A stretch of DNA of 22,432 nucleotides. It comes from a virus. The first letter of the stretch is position 1. Each line of letters begins with the position of its first letter. This document shows, piece by piece, positions 16,089 through 21,608 of the stretch. The position numbers and the translations under genes are program-made. Where the stretch lies: positions 1 to 22,432 of the IMG/VR virus record IMGVR_UViG_3300025133_000639. One strand, 5' to 3'. The notes below the pieces were generated by a model. The model made no database searches. It worked only from the letters and a program-made list of their open reading frames with translations, and was not told where the DNA came from.

Positions 16089-16124
16089 CCCCTGTTGATG
16101 TTTGTTTGTTTACATCAGCAGGGG
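16089..16124. other. 13-bp stem-loop between SSB and the 476-aa gene
   Basis: Arms 16089-16101 and 16112-16124 pair over 13 positions, with one T-G wobble when read on the plus strand, around a 10-base loop. It ends 12 bases upstream of the next start codon and so could mask or expose its ribosome site. Read rightward it is followed by GTTTGTTTATT. On the coding strand no U-tract follows, so a leftward terminator is unlikely. Confidence 0.5.
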
Positions 16125-16133
16125 GTTTGTTTA

Positions 16134-16583
16134 TTAAAATGGTGATGTGTTTTGTTTTGGGTAGCCCCATGGGCTTGCTGGTTCAACTGTTGCGCTCTGT
16201 GGTGCACGCCATGTGCTTGTGCTTTCTGCATTGCTCGGTTCTGGGCCTAGCAGTTTTGATGAGTCTTGGTATTGTTCTTTTTTATCAAGTGCACGCCAGA
16301 TGATGGCCTTGACCTCCCATATCCTGCGCCCTTCAAATTCATATGATTTAAGTGTGCCCTCAACATATACAGTCACACCTGATTTAATCTTTTGAACTGC
16401 CATTTCAGAAGTGCGCCCCCATATTTTAATAGTGTGCCACTCTGTGCGCTTCTGCCATTGCCCTGAATTGTCTTTGAAGTTTTCATTAGTTGCTAAAGTA
16501 AATCGAGCATATTGATCAGCCCCTGCTGATTTCAACACTGCATCTTGTCCGGCATTTCCAATCAATGTGATTTTATTTATCAT
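16134..16583 (-). CDS. ssb: Single-stranded DNA-binding protein
   Basis: The protein has 149 aa. The N-terminal OB-fold begins MINKITLIGNAGQDAVLK and contains FTLATNENFKDNSGQWQKRT, EWHTIKIWGR, and VYVEGTLKSYEFEGR, the standard order of bacterial SSB. The C-terminal third is a Ser/Pro/Ala/Thr-rich tail ending NTSPF. Bacterial SSB normally ends in an acidic DDDIPF-type peptide that binds partner proteins. Here the final PF is kept but the acidic residues are gone. The start overlaps the upstream RHH-like gene by 11 bp. It coats single strands made during phage replication or recombination. Confidence 0.93.
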   Translation of the reverse strand: MINKITLIGNAGQDAVLKSAGADQYARFTLATNENFKDNSGQWQKRTEWHTIKIWGRTSEMAVQKIKSGVTVYVEGTLKSYEFEGRRIWEVKAIIWRALDKKEQYQDSSKLLGPEPSNAESTSTWRAPQSATVEPASPWGYPKQNTSPF

Positions 16584-16842
16584 GTAGTGTGTCGCTTTTT
16601 GATGTTTCTAACTGTTTAATAAGTGGAGCATTAGACTGCAGAACACGTAGCAGATTAATCCCTACCTGTGCCCCTTGTGCTTTTCTTTGGTAATCATTTA
16701 AACCATTGACTAGGATAATACGTGCAGTGAGTGATTTGGGGTGCAAGTGTTGCTCTGAGATTTGATTGATTAACTGCATCTCATCATTTGTTAAGCGAAT
16801 AGCTAACACCTGATCTCTGCGCTCGGCTTTGTTTGTCTTCAT
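16573..16842 (-). CDS. Ribbon-helix-helix-like small protein
   Basis: The protein has 89 aa from ATG 16842, chosen because GAGGTG lies six bases upstream; in-frame codons reach further to 16878. Residues 11-45 show a strand QVLAIRLTNDEM, helix INQISEQHLH and a second helix SLTARIILVNGLND, close to the RHH (CopG/Arc) DNA-binding layout. The remainder is a helical tail. It is the first gene after a regulatory gap that contains the repeat GTTTACAA, and it is coupled to SSB. It may regulate this operon or its own promoter; the function is inferred only. Confidence 0.6.
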   Translation of the reverse strand: MKTNKAERRDQVLAIRLTNDEMQLINQISEQHLHPKSLTARIILVNGLNDYQRKAQGAQVGINLLRVLQSNAPLIKQLETSKSDTLHDK

Positions 16843-16879
16843 ACATAACACCTCTTTATTTAGTCGTATGCATAACACA

Positions 16880-16898
16880 TTGTTTACAAAGTTTACAA
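16880..16898. promoter_or_regulatory. Repeated GTTTACAA motif upstream of the RHH-SSB genes
   Basis: Two direct copies of GTTTACAA lie at 16882-16889 and 16891-16898, nine bases apart. Read on the minus strand, 16886-16897 equals the 12-mer TGTAAACTTTGT found in the palindrome at 11079-11090. A weak leftward promoter, TTGTAA with TATGCA 18 bases on, overlaps it. Confidence 0.4.
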
Positions 16899-16912
16899 TA
16901 GCTAAATAAAAG

Positions 16913-16988
16913 TGTGAGCTTCTAAGTGAATAGAGTTTTCTTATACAAATTCCATTTCTGTCATTTGGTTAAAAATTAGAAGCTCACA
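16913..16988. repeat. Perfect 13-bp inverted repeat with 50-bp spacer
   Basis: TGTGAGCTTCTAA at 16913-16925 and TTAGAAGCTCACA at 16976-16988 are exact inverted copies separated by 50 bp. They lie in the 173-bp gap between the helicase loader and the RHH-like gene. On the coding strand the second arm is followed by CTTTTATTT, so it could be a long-loop terminator, a processed leader or a protein site. Confidence 0.7.
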
Positions 16989-17015
16989 TATTGAACTATA
17001 CATGATCTATATTTT

Positions 17016-17951
17016 TTACATACCAAAAACTTTGAAAGCTTCATTATTGCTGACACGTCTATCACGCCCTGTCATCTCAACAAGCTCACCAAACATATCA
17101 ACCAGCCTGCTCATCACTGCATAATTTCGATGAAAGAAGGCACCTAATTGCACAGGCCTCATGTTTGTACTCATCACAATACTCAGGCTGCCAGACTCCC
17201 ACCGCTCATAAATGTGGCCAATCATCTTGACAGTGTCACGATAGACCCAATCACCCTTCTCAATATTGCCACCAATACCACCAAGCTCATCTAATAAAAG
17301 CAACTCAACACCCTCAAGCCATCTATTATTTTCGATGGGTGAACGTGCACCATGATTACCCCATGTGCTTTTAATGCGCTCTAGCATTTCACTGTGCGTT
17401 ATATATAGAACACGGTAATCATTGAATATAGCTTCTTTAGCTAAAGCATAATGCAGTGTAGTTTTGCCATTGCCCTGAGGCCCATATAATAAAACAGACG
17501 GTGATCTTTGCTCATGTGCCTGACCGTACCTCATCCAAGTAAGCAGACTGTTGATTCTGTGGCGTTGCTCTGAGCTATCCCACTCGTACATATTCAGATG
17601 GGCATCTTTAGCATCAGCCGGCAACTCCAAATCATTTAAGCGTTTCAAGCGTCTTCTGGGCCGTTCACAGTCCTCACATATATGCACTGCACTGCTCTCA
17701 TCTGCTTGTGTCACTCTTACCCACCCATCCATGCAACGCCCACAAAAGGGCACGGGCTTAGATTGATAACACGCTGATGCCGGATAAATAAAGTTTTCAG
17801 TCTCTAGATTTGAGGCATTTAAATGTTTGAATGATTGCAGCTGTTTTGGTGGTCTGGCTTCTCGATCATTCACAATTGTTTTAAGTGAGTGTAATAGTCC
17901 ATTGATAGCAGGGCTATCACCTAGGCGTTGCATGGGTTTAGATTTGCTCAT
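17016..17951 (-). CDS. DnaC-like helicase loader (lambda P / IstB-type AAA+ ATPase)
   Basis: The protein has 311 aa from ATG 17951, with AAAGGTGG five bases upstream. An N-terminal zinc-binding cluster has C70xxC73 and C92xxC95. The AAA+ domain has Walker A GPQGNGKT at 157-164, Walker B LLLLDE at 217-222, sensor MSTNMRP near 260 and a candidate arginine finger in SRLVD near 281. This is the arrangement of DnaC-type loaders that bring the replicative helicase to the origin. The gene overlaps the initiator gene by 14 bp, like the lambda O-P pair in order and function though not in family. It is intact and of normal length. Confidence 0.85.
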   Translation of the reverse strand: MSKSKPMQRLGDSPAINGLLHSLKTIVNDREARPPKQLQSFKHLNASNLETENFIYPASACYQSKPVPFCGRCMDGWVRVTQADESSAVHICEDCERPRRRLKRLNDLELPADAKDAHLNMYEWDSSEQRHRINSLLTWMRYGQAHEQRSPSVLLYGPQGNGKTTLHYALAKEAIFNDYRVLYITHSEMLERIKSTWGNHGARSPIENNRWLEGVELLLLDELGGIGGNIEKGDWVYRDTVKMIGHIYERWESGSLSIVMSTNMRPVQLGAFFHRNYAVMSRLVDMFGELVEMTGRDRRVSNNEAFKVFGM

Positions 17952-18606
17952 AAAAGCCACCTTTCAAGAGTTTAATGTTTAGATGTAATTTAGCTATGTC
18001 AACACGTTCTGCATGACCCAAATTGCTACCATATGATTCTATGGTCTTGATCATTTCAGCTGTGAGTGTGTGTGTAGTTCTGGGTAGTGCGTTGTGTTTA
18101 GTTTGTGTTTGCTCTGTGTCAATATCAGTATTTTTAAAAGCAGAATGGGGCTGATCTAATTGTAAGTTAATTGTTTTATAATTGTTTAATTGTAAGGGCG
18201 CAGATTTTGCACCCCTAGCAGTGCATATTTTGCACCCCCCCTGTGCATATTTTGCACCCCTAGCAGTGCATATTTTGCACCCCTGTGCATATTTTGCACC
18301 CCCCTGTGTTTCTTGCTTGCTCATCATAGCGTGTGCATCTAATGCAATGACCGGCAATACTCGACCATTAACATTAGACCATGACCTATTGATGAGCTTC
18401 TGTGCTTCTAATTGTTTCAAGCTGTTTTGTATTGAGCGTCTTGAGAGTGCAGACAAGCGCATAAGCTCTGGCAGTGTAGCAACGCCACGCCATGTGCCCC
18501 AATCCACTTTTAACAGCAATGCAAACACTGTCAGTTTAACAGCTGCGCTCAAGTCTGTGCGTTGCAATATCATGCGTCTGATATCACATTCATTTATTTT
18601 GTTCAT
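17938..18606 (-). CDS. Replication initiator, lambda O-like, carrying the origin
   Basis: The protein has 222 aa from ATG 18606, with AGGAGG five bases upstream. Residues 18-75 form a winged helix-turn-helix (AVKLTVFALLLKVDWG, TLPELMRLSALSRRSIQNSL, LEAQKLINRSW) of the sort used by phage replication initiators. Residues 100-136 are a repeated linker: GAKYAQG-CKICTAR twice, then GAKSAP. It is encoded by the iterons at 18199-18302. An AT-rich tract follows. The C-terminal helical domain probably contacts the helicase loader encoded next. Repeats of this CKICT/GAKYA kind encoded by origin iterons are, as I recall, seen in other phage initiators. The two CKIC pairs might bind metal, but they more likely reflect the DNA repeats. 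Confidence 0.75.
   Translation of the reverse strand: MNKINECDIRRMILQRTDLSAAVKLTVFALLLKVDWGTWRGVATLPELMRLSALSRRSIQNSLKQLEAQKLINRSWSNVNGRVLPVIALDAHAMMSKQETQGGAKYAQGCKICTARGAKYAQGGCKICTARGAKSAPLQLNNYKTINLQLDQPHSAFKNTDIDTEQTQTKHNALPRTTHTLTAEMIKTIESYGSNLGHAERVDIAKLHLNIKLLKGGFYEQI
18154..18195. other. AT-rich putative DNA unwinding element
   Basis: Only 6 of 42 bases are G or C. AATTGT occurs at 18158, 18169, 18180 and 18188, the first three exactly 11 bp apart, giving tandem 11-mers. It lies four bases from the outermost iteron, as the unwinding region does beside lambda iterons. Confidence 0.65.
18199..18302. repeat. Five origin iterons (TGCATATTTTGCACCCC)
   Basis: Exact 17-bp copies lie at 18222-18238, 18244-18260, 18267-18283 and 18286-18302. 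A fifth copy with two mismatches is at 18199-18215. Start-to-start spacings are 23, 22, 23 and 19 bp. Each contains TGCA-N5-TGCA, a short dyad. They lie within the initiator gene beside an AT-rich tract, which is the layout of a lambda-type replication origin. Confidence 0.85.
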
Positions 18607-18623
18607 AGTCACCTCCTATACAA

Positions 18624-18652
18624 TACATATATAAGAGACTTCACACTGTCAA
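18624..18652 (-). promoter_or_regulatory. Leftward early promoter
   Basis: TTGACA on the minus strand (18647-18652) is followed by TATGTA after 17 bases, or TATATG after 15. It leads to AGGAGG and the initiator ATG. The -35 box overlaps the left operator arm. Confidence 0.55.
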
Positions 18653-18694
18653 AGATTTATTTGATTATTTAGTCAAAGTTTTATTTGACAGTGT
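18643..18694. promoter_or_regulatory. Tandem operators in the divergent control region
   Basis: TCAAA-N6-TTTGA occurs at 18649-18664 and 18673-18688, 24 bp apart. The outer ends extend into an 11-bp perfect inverted repeat, ACACTGTCAAA with TTTGACAGTGT. Each outer arm holds a TTGACA -35 box facing outwards, so a protein bound here would cover both divergent promoters. Confidence 0.65.
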
Positions 18695-18713
18695 ATTTTA
18701 TAGATGATAATCA
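18685..18713 (+). promoter_or_regulatory. Rightward early promoter
   Basis: TTGACA (18685-18690) is followed by GATAAT after 15 bases, or TAATCA after 17. It leads to the Cro-like gene starting at 18746. The -35 box overlaps the right operator. Confidence 0.55.
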
Positions 18714-18745
18714 TTATACATCTTCAATATACAGAAAGTTTAAAC

Positions 18746-18955
18746 ATGACTTCAGATAAACGCAAAGCACTGAAAAGCACAATCAAGCTGCAGGTGCTAG
18801 CACACATGACTGGCATAAGTATAAATTACTTGAGCTTGATCATTAACAATCACAGACCTTGCACTGATGACTTAGCAGAACGTCTAGCATACTGCGCTAA
18901 CAGACTGCTACTTGATCAGCCAATATTTAAACCAACTGACTTTCAAACCAAATAA
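18746..18955 (+). CDS. Cro/CI-like helix-turn-helix regulator
   Basis: The protein has 70 aa from ATG 18746 (MTSDKRKAL). In-frame codons before it run through the promoter region and have no ribosome site. Residues 13-50 form a compact HTH: LQVLAHMTGISINYLSLIIN, then NHRPCTDDLAERLAYCANRLL. The LAxxTGISxxYLSxIxN pattern is typical of XRE/Cro regulators. It is the first gene of the rightward operon, right beside tandem operators, so it probably binds them and controls the choice of direction. No CI-type repressor with a C-terminal dimer domain is present in this window. Confidence 0.72.
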   Translation: MTSDKRKALKSTIKLQVLAHMTGISINYLSLIINNHRPCTDDLAERLAYCANRLLLDQPIFKPTDFQTK

Positions 18956-18972
18956 ACTAAAAGGCTATGAAC

Positions 18973-19197
18973 ATGAAACCTTTAAAATCTACCACTATTG
19001 CTCGATACACTAACAAGCAACTCATCAAGCACCTTGACAGACTGCTTGATCAATTCACAGATGCGCCTTATCGAGTGGGCCTAAACGCTGTGCTTGAACT
19101 ACATGTTAATGCTTATGTGTGGTTTTGCTCTGATGCAAACACAGATGCAATCATAGAAGCGATCAACACCTGTTACACTAAGCTTGGATTACGATAA
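18973..19197 (+). CDS. Small unknown protein
   Basis: The protein has 74 aa from ATG 18973, with AAGG eight bases upstream. The ATG at 18967 is too close to that site. It shares one base with the next gene (TAATG). It has a basic start (KPLKSTTIARYTNKQLIKHL) and a hydrophobic aromatic segment with an acidic helix after it (WFCSDANTDAIIEAINT). No family was recognised. Its place in an early operon suggests a host takeover or regulatory role, which is only inference. Confidence 0.65.
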   Translation: MKPLKSTTIARYTNKQLIKHLDRLLDQFTDAPYRVGLNAVLELHVNAYVWFCSDANTDAIIEAINTCYTKLGLR

Positions 19198-19499
19198 TGC
19201 ACCCAGACAAACAATTGACAGATGATGCAGTGTATTTCACATTTATCAGCGTTATCACACTAATGTGCTTGTTCGCATATATGTCTAAAAATGCAGGCTA
19301 TGCACCGGCTGATGATTGCGCTAATCGAGTGATACGCACACTGAGCCCATATCAAGTGCAGCAGATGACAGATTCTAACACCTTACCTGCACGCTATGAC
19401 TATGTGCGCAGATGGTGTGAGACTAATGCAGATTATGAGCAGGCACTTATTAACGCTAAAACTTACCCTGAATTCCCATCAACACCAGATATGTACTAA
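19197..19499 (+). CDS. Small single-pass membrane protein, unknown
   Basis: The protein has 100 aa. The only membrane segment is near residues 11-29 (AVYFTFISVITLMCLFAYM), after a short acidic N-terminus. A 70-residue hydrophilic tail follows, with Cys residues at about 41 and 74. It could be an inner-membrane anchored protein facing the periplasm. The gene lies in the early operon between a small unknown protein and a RecT-like protein. Phage genes of this position and shape sometimes exclude superinfecting phages, but nothing here shows that. Confidence 0.65.
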   Translation: MHPDKQLTDDAVYFTFISVITLMCLFAYMSKNAGYAPADDCANRVIRTLSPYQVQQMTDSNTLPARYDYVRRWCETNADYEQALINAKTYPEFPSTPDMY

Positions 19500-19509
19500 G
19501 GTAAACATT

Positions 19510-20625
19510 ATGACTATGAACAATCCACTAAACCTGACTAAACACAGTTATTCAATCTGGACACCAGAAAGCAGAGAAGATGCATGGGAAATTGCAAAGC
19601 TTCTGAGCAGGGGTGATGAAAGACAAGCACATGATTTGATTCTTTGTCATGCTGCTTTTGGTCATCATTACGATTATGATATGGGGCTTGTGCTTGTAAA
19701 CACATCATCAATCAAAGGCAGACCCACAATCAAAGCTGATGCATTAGCCGGCATATGCAGAAGCACAGGCAATGTACAGAGATTGCACGTTGTGCACTTA
19801 GACAATGAGAAGTGTGTAGTCGAGTGCCAACGCAGAGACACAGGTGTATTACATACATACACGTTTACTTGGCTAATGGCTGAGCAGATGAACTTGACCA
19901 CTAATCAAAATTGGCGCAGGATGCCATTGCAGATGCTGAGAGCTAGAGCAATTGCCATGGCTTGCAGAGCAGTCTGGCCTGATGCTGTGAGTGGTATTTA
20001 TACAAGTGATGAGATTGCTGATAGCTTAGATATGAGTGATAGAGAGAGATTTGAAGCAACAGCTAAAAGCCTAGGTGCTGATGATCTTAAATATGATTCA
20101 CGCCCACCTGCACCTGCACAACTTACACAGCCACCTGCACCTGTACAAGTTGTACAAACACAAGCAACACGCAGATTATACGACATAGACACAGAGCAAG
20201 ATTTGCTAGATCTATGTGAGAGTCATAATATTGATGAAGCACAGATCAAAGGGCTAGTTAATGCTAAGCGTTTAACATTAAGCGACATGAGCCCAACTGA
20301 GCTTTATGAATTCTTTTATTCATACTGTCTGCACGCAGTCACACGCCAGATGCATAATATTGATTTAACAAAGTGGTGGGAACTAACAGACAGCAAATTG
20401 ACTGCAATAGACAACGCTTTTAAAACGCAGTATAAATGTCTGTCAGCATTGAAGCCTGTATTCTATGGCCCACGTATCACACAGCCGGCATGGGCAGAAA
20501 CAATGCGTCATGTGTGCATTTTAACTAATGATACGCAAATGGTCGAAGGCTTAAATGTGCTGCGACAAATGAAGCCTGATGATTGGTCTGCTTATGACTA
20601 CATTACTTCACTTGGTAATACCTGA
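19510..20625 (+). CDS. RecT-like single-strand annealing recombinase
   Basis: The protein has 371 aa from ATG 19510, with AAGG eight bases upstream; longer in-frame starts have no ribosome site. Residues 40-175 follow a RecT-type phage recombinase pattern: GLVLVNTSSIKGRPTIKADA, WRRMPLQMLRARAIAMACRA and WPDAVSGIYTSDEIAD. In relatives I recall 'W..hP..ML..RA...A.R..fPD...G.yt.eE'. Next comes a Pro/Ala/Gln-rich linker at about 205-230, then a helical C-terminal domain (DIDTEQDLLDLCESHN onward) that may interact with partners. SSAPs anneal complementary strands in phage recombination and replication. The expected nuclease partner is not obvious nearby. Confidence 0.7.
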   Translation: MTMNNPLNLTKHSYSIWTPESREDAWEIAKLLSRGDERQAHDLILCHAAFGHHYDYDMGLVLVNTSSIKGRPTIKADALAGICRSTGNVQRLHVVHLDNEKCVVECQRRDTGVLHTYTFTWLMAEQMNLTTNQNWRRMPLQMLRARAIAMACRAVWPDAVSGIYTSDEIADSLDMSDRERFEATAKSLGADDLKYDSRPPAPAQLTQPPAPVQVVQTQATRRLYDIDTEQDLLDLCESHNIDEAQIKGLVNAKRLTLSDMSPTELYEFFYSYCLHAVTRQMHNIDLTKWWELTDSKLTAIDNAFKTQYKCLSALKPVFYGPRITQPAWAETMRHVCILTNDTQMVEGLNVLRQMKPDDWSAYDYITSLGNT

Positions 20626-20858
20626 GGTCTGTTTAGTATTGCTTCCACTCTGGCAAGTGAACTCATCAACTTTTCTAGCTTTGCATCTATATTGCCTAGC
20701 CTTGTGTCTACTGTGCTTGCTCTGCTTTCTAAATGCTCGATCTGTGATTTAATCCGGCCCATGTCTTCTGCGTGATGTGCTCTATCTGATGACAGTTTAT
20801 AAAATAGGGCTATCACTGCTAAGATCTGGCCTATATCAAAAGCGTTCATTGTTTCCAT
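20598..20858 (-). CDS. Small coiled-coil membrane protein, lysis-like cassette
   Basis: The protein has 86 aa from ATG 20858, with AGGT upstream. One short hydrophobic segment (IGQILAVIALFYKL) is followed by a long heptad-like helix, RIKSQIEHLESRASTVDTRL and onwards. This shape resembles small holin-associated or XhlA-like proteins, though those place the membrane segment last. It is the last gene of the leftward cassette. Its 3' end overlaps the end of the RecT-like gene by 28 bp, tail to tail. Confidence 0.65.
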   Translation of the reverse strand: METMNAFDIGQILAVIALFYKLSSDRAHHAEDMGRIKSQIEHLESRASTVDTRLGNIDAKLEKLMSSLARVEAILNRPQVLPSEVM

Positions 20859-20864
20859 TGCAAC

Positions 20865-21311
20865 CTACTTTATCAATGCGAAAGTTATAGAAGCTGTACT
20901 TAATAAAGCAAAGCCCCCAGTGATGTACATAAGCATTTTATTATGATGCTCAGATTTTTGCAAATCACTTTCAATAGCTGTTAATCTAAGCTCATAAGCT
21001 GTTAATAGTTTTGCATCATCATGCTCTCTATTAAGCATAATCTGTTGCTCACGTTCTAGACCTGCTGTGCATGATTTGACAGTTTCACTAATTGCTAGCG
21101 TGCATAGATCTGGGCTGTTTTCTAAAGCTGATTTTACACGTACAAAATTATATGGTGTAATCAACATATATCTACCATCTGACACAAAACCCCGCTTAAT
21201 CTTTATGCTATGAATGGGCTCGATACCCTGCCCCATATAGATCATATTCGCAGGTATGTTATCTGGTAACAATGGTGCTAGTAGCAAAACTAATGCAGTG
21301 AATATATGCAT
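20865..21311 (-). CDS. Secreted or membrane protein with signal peptide and C-terminal TM, unknown
   Basis: The protein has 148 aa. ATG 21311 has GAGG five bases upstream and touches the previous stop. The N-terminus (MHIFTALVLLLAPLLPDNIPA) looks like a signal peptide. A charged coiled-coil stretch (LLTAYELRLTAIESDLQKSE) is followed by a C-terminal membrane segment, MYITGGFALLSTASITFALI. Two Cys are in the middle. A protein anchored this way with its body in the periplasm could take part in lysis or envelope modification. The neighbours are also small membrane proteins, but no family was recognised. Confidence 0.65.
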   Translation of the reverse strand: MHIFTALVLLLAPLLPDNIPANMIYMGQGIEPIHSIKIKRGFVSDGRYMLITPYNFVRVKSALENSPDLCTLAISETVKSCTAGLEREQQIMLNREHDDAKLLTAYELRLTAIESDLQKSEHHNKMLMYITGGFALLSTASITFALIK

Positions 21312-21608
21312 TTAATCCTCACATATTATATCAGTGTGATTCTTTAGTGCGTCTGCTACTTGCTTAGCACAGATAGGTGCACAGCTTAACACTGCACCCC
21401 CTGCTTGTTTAGACTCACACTGTGTGCGCTGTGTGTTGCACTCATGTGCAACTTGTGTCAACTGCTCTGCTTCAACTATATACTCAGCACATAGATGCTC
21501 TGGTGACTGATAGCCAAGCAAATAGCCTGCAATCATTGAGAGTAGAATTGATGTGATTGCTATAGCATATGAGATGCTATCACGATGTGCTAAAAGTTGC
21601 TCAATCAT
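21312..21608 (-). CDS. Cys-rich single-pass membrane protein (spanin-like?)
   Basis: The protein has 98 aa from ATG 21608, with GGAGA five bases upstream and an ATGA overlap with the upstream stop. The other ATG at 21620 lies inside the upstream gene. Residues 11-32 are a membrane anchor (SISYAIAITSILLSMIAGYL). The rest is a soluble segment with seven Cys residues, e.g. C-NTQRTQC and SCAPICAK. Cys-rich periplasmic domains behind an N-terminal anchor are seen in some i-spanins, which usually have longer coiled coils. Lysis function is only suggested. Confidence 0.6.
   Translation of the reverse strand: MIEQLLAHRDSISYAIAITSILLSMIAGYLLGYQSPEHLCAEYIVEAEQLTQVAHECNTQRTQCESKQAGGAVLSCAPICAKQVADALKNHTDIICED

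Noticed and set aside
16089-16124. Leftward rho-independent terminator after SSB
   Set aside because: No U-tract follows on the coding strand and the stem has an A-C mismatch in that direction; retained only as a stem-loop of unknown role.
16106-16303. Hydrophobic plus-strand frame that looks like a membrane protein
   Set aside because: It lies opposite the SSB gene and begins inside the stem-loop region; hydrophobicity is a side effect of the SSB codons on the other strand.
18199-18302. CRISPR array
   Set aside because: Repeats are 17 bp with 2-6 bp between them and lie inside a coding sequence; no unique 30-bp spacers or cas genes.
18182-18634. Plus-strand 150-codon frame across the iterons
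   Set aside because: Open only because iteron sequence lacks stops on both strands; no ribosome site, and it is opposite a gene with AGGAGG and a winged helix.
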